DNA of 64,000 bases from CAJINA01 sp964636125 (GTDB lineage Bacteria; Desulfobacterota; Desulfobacteria; Desulfobacterales; CAJINA01): NCBI GenBank assembly GCA_964636125.1, contig CAZWPX010000002.1:117160-181159 (forward strand), read 5' to 3'. Shown piece after piece: positions 1 to 8,057 of this stretch; position 1 is the stretch's first letter, and the number at the start of each line of letters is the position of its first letter. The notes beneath the pieces were generated by a model. That model worked only from the letters and a program-made list of their open reading frames with translations, searched no databases and had not been told where the DNA came from. Both the position numbers and the translations under genes were made by a program.

Positions 1-1161
1 TACATTGAGAAACTGCTCCAGGCCGGCCACGCCTATTACTGCGCCTGCAGCCCGCAAAAAATCGAGGCCATGCGCAAAGAGGCCATGGCCACCGGGGGGA
101 AGCCGAAATATGATGGCACTTGCCGGGAAAAAGGCCTGGAAAAAACTGCCGGTGCCGTGGTCCGCTTTAAGGCCCCGCCAGTGGGCAGTACGATTATACA
201 CGATGTCATTAAAGGTAATATCGAGTTTCAAAACAGTGAACTCGACGATTTTATCATCGCCCGCAGCGACGGGTCCCCCACCTATAATTTCGTGGTTGTG
301 GTCGATGACATTACCATGGGCATCAATACCATCATCCGGGGCGATGACCATGTCATGAACACGCCCAAACAGATTCAGCTTTACCACGCCCTGGGAAGCG
401 AACTGCCGGTGTTCGGCCACGTCCCCATGGTGCTGGGCCCCGACCGCAAGCGGTTGAGCAAACGCCACGGCGCCATGTCCGTAACTGAATATCGAGAAAT
501 GGGCTACCTGCCCGAGGCCGTCATCAATTACCTGGTTCGCCTCGGCTGGTCCTTTGGTGACCAGGAATTTTTCCAGACGACCGAGCTGATTGAAAAATTC
601 TCGTTGGACAATATTGGCAAATCCGCCGGTATTTTTGACCAGAAAAAACTCCTGGCCCTGAATGCGGAACACATTCAGGCCAGGACACCGGCCGAGCTCT
701 ACCCCGTCCTTCGGCCTTTCCTGGAAAAAGCCGGCTATGACCCGGGCTCCGGTACCTATATCGAAAGCATCATCACGACCTTGCAGCAGCGCAGCGCAAC
801 GCTGGATGAGATGGCCGCAGCCGCCCAGTTCTATTTCGCCGAGGAGATCGAGTACGAGAAAAAAGCGGCCAAAAAATTTCTCAAAACCAAAGCGCTTGAA
901 CCTTTGGGACTGCTGGTGGAAAAGCTCACCGGCCTGGATGAATTTGAAGAAAAGGCCCTCGAGGATGTTTTCAGGGCAGTCATGGCGGAAACCGACCTTA
1001 AACTGGGCAAGATCGCCCAGCCGGTCCGTGTGGCCCTCACCGGCCGAACCGCCAGCCCGGGCATATTTGAAATCATAGAGATTATCGGCAAAGACCAGGT
1101 TCTCAAAAGACTCGCTAAAGCCATTGATTTCATTCAAGCAACATCATCGGCAGACAAGTAG
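1..1161 (+). CDS. gltX: glutamyl-tRNA synthetase, 5' end outside window
   Basis: Class I aminoacyl-tRNA synthetase that charges tRNA-Glu and, in bacteria without GlnRS, also mischarges tRNA-Gln. The reading frame is open from base 1, so the N-terminal HIGH region lies off the window; about 386 residues remain. Visible are the YYCACSPQ and KPKYDGTCR stretch typical of bacterial GluRS, the TYNFVVVVDDITMGI and RGDDHVMNTPKQ core, and KRLSKRHG as the KMSKS-loop variant. The C-terminal helical anticodon-binding domain is complete and ends in a TAG stop. A tRNA-Gln gene follows 238 bp downstream, and gatB and gatA lie further along the window, which suggests a non-discriminating enzyme (inference). 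Confidence 0.95.
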   Translation, partial: YIEKLLQAGHAYYCACSPQKIEAMRKEAMATGGKPKYDGTCREKGLEKTAGAVVRFKAPPVGSTIIHDVIKGNIEFQNSELDDFIIARSDGSPTYNFVVVVDDITMGINTIIRGDDHVMNTPKQIQLYHALGSELPVFGHVPMVLGPDRKRLSKRHGAMSVTEYREMGYLPEAVINYLVRLGWSFGDQEFFQTTELIEKFSLDNIGKSAGIFDQKKLLALNAEHIQARTPAELYPVLRPFLEKAGYDPGSGTYIESIITTLQQRSATLDEMAAAAQFYFAEEIEYEKKAAKKFLKTKALEPLGLLVEKLTGLDEFEEKALEDVFRAVMAETDLKLGKIAQPVRVALTGRTASPGIFEIIEIIGKDQVLKRLAKAIDFIQATSSADK

Positions 1162-1246
1162 AATCGTTAAGAATCCTGGTTCGAAGTGACTAAAGTTAAT
1201 GCGTCGCTGCGCGTTACTGTTTTTTTCAAATTGGCAGGATGCCTTA

Positions 1247-1293
1247 GTTCGATGTTCGCTATTGAACGTTGGATGTTGAATGTTCAGCTGTTC
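1247..1293. repeat. GAACNTTGAA/TTCGATGTTC-type dispersed repeat
   Basis: Short run of repeated TTCGATGTTC, TTGAACGTTGGATG and GAATGTTCAGC words between gltX and the tRNA. The same words recur at 6478-6637, 6692-6725 and 58857-58876. It has no coding potential. Confidence 0.6.
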
Positions 1294-1354
1294 AGACGGG
1301 CGGGCTGTTCTCTCTGCACCGACCACGGCGTCCGGTTGAAAGTTCAAAAAGATC

Positions 1355-1381
1355 TTGACGCCTTAAAGAATATTATATACT
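1355..1381 (+). promoter_or_regulatory. probable sigma70 promoter of tRNA-Gln
   Basis: TTGACG at 1355-1360 and TATACT at 1376-1381 are separated by 15 nt, about 19 nt before the mature tRNA 5' end. The spacer is short, so the call is moderate. Confidence 0.4.
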
Positions 1382-1399
1382 AGACTTTTTTACACTTTC

Positions 1400-1473
1400 T
1401 GGGGCATGGTCTAGTGGTAGGACGACGGGTTCTGGCCCCGTTAGCCCAGGTTCGAACCCTGGTGCCCCAGCCA
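1400..1473 (+). tRNA. tRNA-Gln (anticodon CTG)
   Basis: The cloverleaf is readable by eye. Acceptor TGGGGCA (1400-1406) pairs with TGCCCCA (1463-1469). There is a GTC/GAC D-stem, an anticodon stem ACGGG/CCCGT enclosing loop TTCTGGC (anticodon CTG), a T-arm CAGG-TTCGAAC-CCTGG, discriminator G and an encoded CCA. It reads CAG codons. It sits just after gltX and is followed by a terminator. In a bacterium with GatCAB it would be charged with Glu and then amidated. Confidence 0.95.
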
Positions 1474-1482
1474 TTTTAAAAC

Positions 1483-1515
1483 AAGGGCTTGCGAATTCAT
1501 TCGTGAGCCCTTTTT
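1483..1515 (+). terminator. rho-independent terminator after tRNA-Gln
   Basis: AAGGGCT (1483-1489) and AGCCCTT (1506-1512) form a stem containing an inner GAAT/ATTC pairing, and the run continues as T's. It starts 10 nt after the CCA end. Confidence 0.85.
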
Positions 1516-1518
1516 GGT

Positions 1519-1785
1519 TTAATCGGTGAACCCTTTGCCCCGCATGGCATCCCCATCCTTAAATAACGCCAGCCCCGTTTTCATCTGCCGCCAGCCCAGT
1601 TTTCGATAGAAAGGTTCTTTGCCGGGGGAGGCATAAAGAATGATGTTGCAGTGGGCCAGCCGGGATACCAGGGCCTCCATAATTCGGGTACCGAGACCCT
1701 CGCCCTGCCGATCAGGCGTTACGGCTACATCGTAGATGGCGGCCTGATAGGCATCGTCTGAAATTGCCCGCCCGAAGCCAATCAA
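1519..1785 (-). CDS. GNAT N-acetyltransferase, N-terminally short
   Basis: An 88-residue piece carrying the acetyl-CoA loop RQGEGLG, preceded by AAIYDVAVTP and followed by ILYASPGKEPFYRKLGW, a characteristic C-terminal half of small GNAT acetyltransferases. Family members are usually about 130-140 residues; here the first ~40 residues (strand 1 and helices 1-2) are missing. The only plausible start is a TTG that overlaps the aldolase stop (TTGA). Upstream in the same frame there is open sequence without GNAT similarity that I recognise. It may be a translationally coupled minimal protein, but a decayed remnant is at least as likely. Confidence 0.55.
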   Translation of the reverse strand: MIGFGRAISDDAYQAAIYDVAVTPDRQGEGLGTRIMEALVSRLAHCNIILYASPGKEPFYRKLGWRQMKTGLALFKDGDAMRGKGFTD

Positions 1786-2546
1786 GCGGCTGTAGCGACC
1801 TTCAGGGCTGCGGTAATCTTCCGGGCCGCACTCCCGATGAGCAGGGTGTCGATGCCGACGGCCAATAGCGTGTAGCCACTTTCAATATAAGGCTGGATTG
1901 TGTCGGCCGTCGCCCCAAATGCGCCCAGTGGTATGTCTGCCCGGGCGACACAGTCACGCACCCGCGATATGGCCGCTTGAACCTCAGGGTCGTTTACCTG
2001 CCCTGTTTTTCCCATACTGGCCGAGAGGTCATACGGGCCGACAAATACGCAGTCTATACCCGGGACTTTTGCAATCTCTTCGATGCGCGCCACCGCATCA
2101 ATGTGTTCGATCTGGATAATAACGGCGATCTCATCATTGGCGGAATCAACATACTCCTGAAAATTTACCCCGTACCCCTGGGCCCGTGCAATGCCCACAC
2201 TTCTTGCGCCTGTCGGCGGATACTTACCTAACCGGACCGCCCGCCGGGCATCAGCGGCGGTTTGAACCTGCGGCACGATAATACCGGCCGCGCCGCTGTC
2301 CAGTGCTCTTTTAATCCAGACCTCCTTGTTCGCAGGTATCCGGATGGCACACGGAACGGCCGGTGCCGCCGTCTGCAGAATGCGCTGCGCCTCCCTGAGG
2401 CTTAAAGCGCTGTGTTCAAGATCCACAAAGAGCCAGTCAAATCCGGACAGGCAAAAGATTTCAGCCACTTCAGTGGCCGGCAGGGTGACAATCGTACCGA
2501 CAAGGCGATCACCGCGGGTCAGTCGGTTTTTGAAAGATGGGTGCAT
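1782..2546 (-). CDS. HpcH/HpaI-family aldolase
   Basis: Metal-dependent class II pyruvate aldolase of the 4-hydroxy-2-oxoheptanedioate aldolase / macrophomate synthase family, about 254 residues, full length. Family signatures seen are FDWLFVDLEHSALSL near the N terminus, the AIRIPANKEVWIKRALDSGAAGIIVPQV barrel strand with its Arg, VIIQIEHIDAVARIEEIA, and DCVFVGPYDLSASMG. These enzymes cleave or form 2-keto-4-hydroxy acids with pyruvate; the substrate cannot be read from sequence. I chose the ATG at 2546, which has GGAG upstream, over the in-frame GTG at 2558. It is followed by the GNAT fragment with a 4-nt overlap, and the ADP-ribosylglycohydrolase is just upstream on the same strand. Confidence 0.88.
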   Translation of the reverse strand: MHPSFKNRLTRGDRLVGTIVTLPATEVAEIFCLSGFDWLFVDLEHSALSLREAQRILQTAAPAVPCAIRIPANKEVWIKRALDSGAAGIIVPQVQTAADARRAVRLGKYPPTGARSVGIARAQGYGVNFQEYVDSANDEIAVIIQIEHIDAVARIEEIAKVPGIDCVFVGPYDLSASMGKTGQVNDPEVQAAISRVRDCVARADIPLGAFGATADTIQPYIESGYTLLAVGIDTLLIGSAARKITAALKVATAA

Positions 2547-2570
2547 TGCTTTCTCCACTCACTTTAGGTC

Positions 2571-3635
2571 CTAATAAGGCGGCGCCAGGCGCCTGAATCC
2601 GTGAAACAACACGATACCAAGGAAAAACAGGTTTCGCGGCAGGATACCCGGTGTAAAGTAACCGGGGCACCTGACCGGTTCGTCTCCATCGACAGTTTTT
2701 GCCAGGCAGTGTCCCATCTGTTCCATCCAGGCTGTTGTCCGCGGCCACTCCAGGATGCGTGTGTACCAGGCTTCAGGGATACCCGCTTTGCCTGCCCGCG
2801 CACCCAGTATGGCCCCCAGGATGGCACCGGATGTGTCAGTATCTCCGCCGGCAGTGACAATCTCCTGCAGTCCGCCCGCAAAATCATCCTGATGTCTCAG
2901 CCAGGTTTGAATGACACAGGGCACGGTATGGTACATGTACCCCGAAATACCGTTGCGTGAACCGATGGCATCGGCAAATTCGCCGACACACTGATTTGCC
3001 TCCGCAGAGGCCGCGGCCGTATATAAAAGCTGCACATATTCAGCACTCGCATGCTTTGCAAGCGCCCTTTTCACAATTGCAACAAAGTGCCGGGGCTGGA
3101 TATCGCCCGCCTGCGCACTGACATGGGCAGCCAGGGCTACCGTGAACGCACCGAAAAAAGCTTTGGGATCTGTGTGTGTCAGCCGTGTGGTACGCAGGAC
3201 CCAGTCGCTTAAAACCTCACTGTTTTCTCCAAAAACCACTCCGAGAACAGCGCTGCGCATGGCCGGTCCGTTACCCGCCGAGAAGATACCGCTGCGCCGG
3301 GGCGGAAAGCCCAGCCAGAGTTTGCAGACTGCGCGCAGGGTTGCCAGGCCGACACCGGCCGGCAAGCCCGCAACCCACCAGCGCAAGGCACTGGCCAGCT
3401 GCCTTTCAAAATGACCGGGATCGAATCTTGACGCCACCAGCGACCGGACAACGAAAAGGGTATGTTCCGTATCGTCGGAAACCATGCCATGGCCAAACAG
3501 GAGCCGCTGGCGATCGGGCGGTCCGAGAAGTTTTGCACCACGCCGCGGGCGGAGCCCCTCGTATGGCAATCCGAGGGAATCACCCACCGCCGTACCCAGG
3601 ATACATCCGACAATGGCTTTTTTTCGATCTTTCAT
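2571..3635 (-). CDS. ADP-ribosylglycohydrolase family protein
   Basis: DraG/ARH-type hydrolase that removes ADP-ribose from proteins or small molecules using two metal ions. 354 residues, usual length. Metal ligands are visible in GDSLGLPYEG (residues ~18-27), SDDTEHT (53-59) and the C-terminal GGDTDTSGAILGAILGA motif. The middle carries the GNGPAMRSAVLG helix and THTDPKAFFGA. No nitrogenase genes are near, so a DraG role in nitrogenase control is not indicated; toxin reversal or general de-ADP-ribosylation are alternatives. It probably shares a transcript with the aldolase and GNAT fragment downstream. Confidence 0.9.
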   Translation of the reverse strand: MKDRKKAIVGCILGTAVGDSLGLPYEGLRPRRGAKLLGPPDRQRLLFGHGMVSDDTEHTLFVVRSLVASRFDPGHFERQLASALRWWVAGLPAGVGLATLRAVCKLWLGFPPRRSGIFSAGNGPAMRSAVLGVVFGENSEVLSDWVLRTTRLTHTDPKAFFGAFTVALAAHVSAQAGDIQPRHFVAIVKRALAKHASAEYVQLLYTAAASAEANQCVGEFADAIGSRNGISGYMYHTVPCVIQTWLRHQDDFAGGLQEIVTAGGDTDTSGAILGAILGARAGKAGIPEAWYTRILEWPRTTAWMEQMGHCLAKTVDGDEPVRCPGYFTPGILPRNLFFLGIVLFHGFRRLAPPY

Positions 3636-3875
3636 TCAAGGTGGGGTCTCCTTTGCAGACATTAGCTATCGTGTATAGGGTCTGTTTGGGTCCGTCAAGC
3701 CAATTCCCACCGGTACAGCAGCCTTACCACTTGTAATCGTAAACAATATGCCCACCCCGGTATTTCATTCCGGCGCCGTCGCGGTTGACAACCATTCTGC
3801 AGTCCATATTATTATGCCATGTCACTGGGTATCACCTGCCAATGAACCTGAACCGAATATGGATTGTGAGGTGCC

Positions 3876-4298
3876 ATGAAGCTGAACCTGTTAAGATTCT
3901 TTTCTGTCAGCCTGCTCGTATCGGTGTTGCTGCTGGGATCGTGCTCCGCAAGCCACGAGAGTTCAAGCGAATTCGTACATTGGCGCCCCTATGCAGAAGG
4001 CCTGCAGACGGCCGGCAACCAGGGCAAAAATGTTTTTCTCTACTTTCGGGCCGACTGGTGACCGTACTGCCTTAAAATGGACAAGGTCCTTGTCCAAGAA
4101 CCTGTATACAGCCACCTGAACACGAATTACATCCCCATCAAGATTGACATCGATAATGAAAAAAGTGTGGCCCGTAAATACCGGGTAAACGGCATACCGG
4201 CCCTGTTGTTTCTTGACCCCCAGGGACGGCTTCTCAAGCAGATAAATGGGTACGTCCCAGCGGATTCCTTCGTAACAATGCTTAAAAAGACGGGTTAA
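3876..4298 (+). CDS. selenocysteine thioredoxin-fold lipoprotein (UGA read through)
   Basis: Read with the in-frame UGA at 4059-4061 as selenocysteine, this is a 140-residue thioredoxin-like protein; conventional gene calling splits it into two short ORFs. Residues 1-23 are a lipoprotein signal with lipobox LGSC (Cys23). The redox motif is W61-U62-P63-Y64-C65, a UxxC version of the thioredoxin CxxC, preceded by VFLYFRAD. The cis-proline loop is VNGIPALLF (Pro108), followed by DPQGRLL and a C-terminal helix. GAGGTG precedes the ATG. A stem-loop starts 17 nt after the UGA (4079-4095), placed as in the bacterial SECIS. The likely role is envelope thiol-disulfide or peroxide chemistry. The alternative, a nonsense mutation, is less likely because both halves are intact and the UGA replaces exactly the first catalytic Cys. 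Confidence 0.85.
4079..4095 (+). promoter_or_regulatory. SECIS-like stem-loop in the thioredoxin selenoprotein gene
   Basis: GGACAA and TTGTCC pair perfectly around loop GGTCC, beginning 17 nt after the UGA codon. The GGUC apical loop and the distance match the E. coli fdhF SECIS as I know it. Confidence 0.7.
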
Positions 4299-4489
4299 TC
4301 TATACGGACCAAAATGGCTTAGGATCGGGGACGAAATAATCAGTTCAAACTTATGGGTACATCAGGCACTTGTAAGTCCCTTGTCCCCGCCGTGGGCAAG
4401 CGCTATCCATTCTGAATTCTGGTATTGCTTTAGCAGTCCTTATTGCGTAGTGTCCCCGATACTGAATTCTTTACAGGCGGGGTAATACC

Positions 4490-5677
4490 ATAGCTGACAG
4501 CGACCTTAATTCTGCCCTTAAATCCTACCGTATCCAGCTATTCATCTGTTGTTCAGTCACATTCGGCTGCTATTTTGCAACCTCCATGCGCCTTCCGGTG
4601 GTACCGCTTTACGCGCGCACGCTGGACATTTCCACCGCGCAGATCGGCATTTTCAACGCGGTCTTTTTCCTCATGGCGGGCTTACTGGCTTTGCCCATGG
4701 GGCTGGTTTCAGACCGCATCGGAAGCAAAACCGTAGCATCGGCAGGTCTTGCGATCCTGGTCGTGTCCGCCTTTTCACTCTACCTGTGCGATACGTTCCG
4801 AACGCTGACCCTGGCGTATTTTTTCTTTGGTATCGGCACGGCCGCCTTCGGGCCGACGATGATGTCATTCGTTGCCCGGATCTCGCCCGCTACGCACCTG
4901 GGGAGGTCATACGGATGGTACACAACGGCCCTTTTTTGCGGGATGAGCTTCGGCCCCGCAGTGGGTGGCTTTGCAGCCCAGGCATCCGGCTTTGTGGTCG
5001 TTTTTATAGCCATCGGCCTCATTTTGCTCCTCGATCTGGGCGCTTTAGTCTATTTTATGCCCGGTAATCGTCCCCGGGAAGCATCCGAATCCGCACCCGC
5101 AAAATCGGCGGCGCCCTTAAGGGAACTGTTTTTGAACCGTACTGTGCTGGCCTGCTGGGGTGTCACCCTGAGTGCTTGTGTCGGCCTGGGCATGTTTATC
5201 AGCTTCATACCCCTGCATGCTCACAACCTGGGATTGAACGTGAAGGAAATCGGCCTGGTATTTTTTGTACAGGGCCTGTGCAACGGGTTTTCCCGCATCC
5301 CTTTCGGCCACCTCAGCGACAAGGTAACCCGCCGCGACACACTGATCATCATCGGTATCATCGGGTATAGTGTATCCCTGGCGGGATTCGGGGCTTCCGA
5401 AAATCTGTCTCACTTTATCGGATTTGCGATTATCTCGGGCTGCAGTATGGGGTTGGCGTTTACCTCTGTGGGAGCCCTGATCGCAGAAGCCGTTCCAGCC
5501 GAATCACGAGGCGGGGCCATGGGCGGCTACAACACCTGTATCTATTTCGGGATGATGCTCAGCTCTGCATTGATGGGCAGGCTCATCCAGGTCATCGGCT
5601 TTGCGAACGGGTTTTACCTCATTGCCCTGCTCACCGCGGCCACCATTGCTGTGTTTGCCCTTCTCCTCCGGCGTTAA
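4490..5677 (+). CDS. MFS transporter, start codon unclear
   Basis: Twelve-helix major facilitator superfamily transporter. The MFS loop 2-3 signature reads GLVSDRIGSK, and the second half has the matching FGHLSDKVTRRD. The first ATG (4586) falls inside helix 1: MRLPVVPLYARTL is the end of TM1, and the frame continues upstream through a hydrophobic stretch, QLFICCSVTFGCYF, that completes it. That extension has no ATG, GTG, TTG or CTG before the stop at 4463-4465. An ATA at 4490 sits 7 nt after AGGCGGGG and is my tentative start. A starting frameshift or mutation is the other explanation. Substrate unknown. It overlaps the convergent rhomboid-like gene by 4 nt. Confidence 0.8.
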   Translation: MADSDLNSALKSYRIQLFICCSVTFGCYFATSMRLPVVPLYARTLDISTAQIGIFNAVFFLMAGLLALPMGLVSDRIGSKTVASAGLAILVVSAFSLYLCDTFRTLTLAYFFFGIGTAAFGPTMMSFVARISPATHLGRSYGWYTTALFCGMSFGPAVGGFAAQASGFVVVFIAIGLILLLDLGALVYFMPGNRPREASESAPAKSAAPLRELFLNRTVLACWGVTLSACVGLGMFISFIPLHAHNLGLNVKEIGLVFFVQGLCNGFSRIPFGHLSDKVTRRDTLIIIGIIGYSVSLAGFGASENLSHFIGFAIISGCSMGLAFTSVGALIAEAVPAESRGGAMGGYNTCIYFGMMLSSALMGRLIQVIGFANGFYLIALLTAATIAVFALLLRR

Positions 5678-6411
5678 TGGTAGGTTGGTTTATCGTCATC
5701 CTTGCCTTTAGATCCTTCAATTACCCGGAACCGGGATTTGCGCTTTCGCAATCGCCATTGCAGGTACCGCAAGTAGATCACCTGCGGATCCAGAAATGTC
5801 CCGGGGGCTTTATAGCAGGCAAACCCACAGATAATCCCCCCAAGGTGATAGGCACCATAGGGATTGGCCTTGGCCAGCAGTGTCAGGAGGGTAATCCCTG
5901 CGGTTCCATAACTGATGTATTTTGCCTTTACGGGCAGGATAAACATCAACAGGATGGTCGCTTCCGGGTTCAATAATCCAAACACCACAATCAGTGCCAG
6001 CAGGCCGGGCAGCATCCCCATAAAGGGTGCGTTAAACCCCGCCACACCGCTGAAGGCCAATCCGATCAGGCCCCCTCCGAAAGCGGCCAGGTAAAACAGG
6101 ACCAGAAACCTCCGGGGCCCGAGGGCGAACTCCACCGGTGCGGCAAAAAAATAGAGCATCAGGCAGTTGATCAGAAAACCGAACGGCGCCCGGGGGTCGT
6201 GCAGGAACGGATGGGTAACGAGCTGCCAGGCATGAAAGCTTTCCGAACTGTAGGGATAAAGCTGCAACTGGGCCACAACGGGGATGTGCAGCCACTGTTC
6301 CAGCAGCAATTCCGCAACATAGATGACCCCGTAGAGGATCAACAGGCGTTTGCCCAGCGTGGTCAAACCCGAGCCGAATCCGAAAGAACTGTGCATACGA
6401 TCAGGGTTCAA
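5674..6411 (-). CDS. rhomboid-fold membrane protein, probably not a protease
   Basis: A 245-residue protein with about six transmembrane segments arranged as in rhomboids: WQLVTHPFLHD (the WR/HxxxH-like L1 region), FGFLINCLMLYFFA, the segment where GxSG normally lies, and YHLGGIICG near the end, which matches the catalytic His helix (His189). At the serine position the sequence is MGMLPG (131-136) instead of GxSG, so the Ser nucleophile is missing. The C terminus is a basic tail. Inactive rhomboid-like proteins are known to bind membrane clients without cutting. The gene is convergent with the MFS transporter. Family fold assignment is firm; lack of catalysis is inference. Confidence 0.8.
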   Translation of the reverse strand: MNPDRMHSSFGFGSGLTTLGKRLLILYGVIYVAELLLEQWLHIPVVAQLQLYPYSSESFHAWQLVTHPFLHDPRAPFGFLINCLMLYFFAAPVEFALGPRRFLVLFYLAAFGGGLIGLAFSGVAGFNAPFMGMLPGLLALIVVFGLLNPEATILLMFILPVKAKYISYGTAGITLLTLLAKANPYGAYHLGGIICGFACYKAPGTFLDPQVIYLRYLQWRLRKRKSRFRVIEGSKGKDDDKPTYH

Positions 6412-6477
6412 AGAAGATTCCTTTCAAATTTGGTTGGGCCAAATTTCAATGTATTTAAAACAAATATCATCCAAGAG

Positions 6478-6637
6478 TGAACATCGAATATGGTGCTATC
6501 GCACCAATACAACCCTGAACTTTGAACATTGAACATCGAACGTCCAACATCGAATAAGGTGCTGGCGCCCCAGTACAAACCTGAACTTTGAACATTGAAC
6601 ATCGAACGTCCAACATCGAATAAGGTGCTGACGCACT
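6478..6637. repeat. 66-bp tandem repeat, about 2.5 copies
   Basis: The unit beginning TGAACTTTGAACATTGAACA starts at 6516 and again at 6582 (66-bp period), with a partial copy before and after. Each unit contains runs of GAACATY words and ends with a short GGTGC-GC stretch. It lies between the rhomboid-like gene and glpB. An inverted relative is at 6692-6725. Confidence 0.85.
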
Positions 6638-6714
6638 ATTTTGGATCAATACCAAACACCAATAGCCACCGCAGGCGATCCTTAGTTCAAAGTTCGATGT
6701 TGGGCGTTCGATGT

Positions 6715-8004
6715 TCAGCGTTCAGTTTTGTCGGCCATCGCTTCCACCGCGGCATACGCCGTAGCAATCGCCAGGCCGCTACCGCACTTCTGGCGCATCC
6801 AATCCTGGTGCGCCAGGATGGATCCAGCCGCGTATAGGTTCTCAAAGGCCGGTCGGCCACTTTCAGCCAGCGGTCTGAAGGTGTCATCCGTTTCCAGGCC
6901 GGCCTGGTTTACACGGTGACCCCGGGGATCTAAGAAATAACGTCGATGCCATCTGTTCCGGGACCGGGGCTGGAACACCGGCAGCCCGAAAAGAGGTTCA
7001 TGGATACCATCCTGGTCGGCCAGCAGGGCTTTACCAAGAAACCGCCCCCCGGCAAACAGAACCCTGTCAGCCCGGAGGCTGTCCGCTCCGGGGTTCGCCT
7101 CCAGGGTGAGGGTAAATCCCCCGCTTTTCGAGGACCTGACCGCCGACACTCTTTTCTCCCGAAAAAACCGGACGCCCAAGGCCGGAATCTGCTCCGCGAA
7201 CACCTCCCGCAGGCGCAGCCCGGGAACACCGGGCGGCATGGTGGGGATTTCAAATACCGGGCGGCCGAGAATCCGGGCAAGCGCTGCAACCGTTTCCGGA
7301 CTGCGCCGGATCCCCAGGATCGCCGGCAGGCCCACCATCCGGGTATCTTGCAGGTGGGGTTCTATCCGGGCGGCCAGATTTTCAAGGTTCTGGTGCAATT
7401 CAAGCTGCCGGGCCATGGTTTCGGTGTAAAGCTCAGAGAGGTGTTGGCTTTCCGGGAAATCAATGCTGACCGTGCGTAATTTCGGCCAGTTCCGGGCGTG
7501 CACGGCGGCAATCTGCCGGGCGCTGAACCCACGTAGGCCCCGGATATCCACCAGCAGACAGCTTTTTTTGTCTTGCAGCGCCTGCACCCCGGCCCACATG
7601 GTCTGCGGTACGCCGTAAGTCGGCTTAACGGTCCCCAGGGGTGTCAGGACGGTGCTGTTGCAATCCTTGCTGCACCGATACGGCAGCCCCGCAGCAACCA
7701 GAAAATCAAGGAACTCGTCCATTGCCAGCTGGATCTTGCCCGGTCTGATCCGTGCCAGGGGGTGATCGGAGTCACGTCCAGCCAAATGAGCCAACCCCTC
7801 CCAGGGGTTTTTCAATAAATTCTTTTCGGCCTGTGGATACACCCCCAGAAGGTCCAGGTAGCCGCTGGCGAAAATTATTTCACCGGTCTCGCCGACCTGG
7901 GCGGTGGACAACCCTCGACCGGCGGCAAACACGGCCGCTGCCGTGCCGGCCATCCCGGTTCCGATCACCGCCAGGTCAAACGTATGCTTATCCTCAAGGT
8001 CCAT
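6715..8004 (-). CDS. glpB: anaerobic glycerol-3-phosphate dehydrogenase subunit B
   Basis: FAD-binding GlpB-type subunit, 429 residues (E. coli GlpB about 419). The N-terminal dinucleotide fold reads FDLAVIGTGMAGTAAAVFAAGRG, followed by the GlpB-specific FASGYLDLLGVYP, TPLGTVKPTYGVPQTM and DIRGLRGFSARQIA. With GlpA it oxidises glycerol-3-phosphate to dihydroxyacetone phosphate on the cytoplasmic membrane face. It is the last gene of a minus-strand operon, 53 bp after glpA. The usual membrane iron-sulfur subunit GlpC is not next to it. The 3' end overlaps a TTCGATGTTC-type repeat, which supplies the last codons. Confidence 0.92.
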   Translation of the reverse strand: MDLEDKHTFDLAVIGTGMAGTAAAVFAAGRGLSTAQVGETGEIIFASGYLDLLGVYPQAEKNLLKNPWEGLAHLAGRDSDHPLARIRPGKIQLAMDEFLDFLVAAGLPYRCSKDCNSTVLTPLGTVKPTYGVPQTMWAGVQALQDKKSCLLVDIRGLRGFSARQIAAVHARNWPKLRTVSIDFPESQHLSELYTETMARQLELHQNLENLAARIEPHLQDTRMVGLPAILGIRRSPETVAALARILGRPVFEIPTMPPGVPGLRLREVFAEQIPALGVRFFREKRVSAVRSSKSGGFTLTLEANPGADSLRADRVLFAGGRFLGKALLADQDGIHEPLFGLPVFQPRSRNRWHRRYFLDPRGHRVNQAGLETDDTFRPLAESGRPAFENLYAAGSILAHQDWMRQKCGSGLAIATAYAAVEAMADKTER

Positions 8005-8057
8005 AGCTCAGCGCAATCACTTTCCCCTATGAAGGGTCTTTTGTAATGTTAAAGTTT

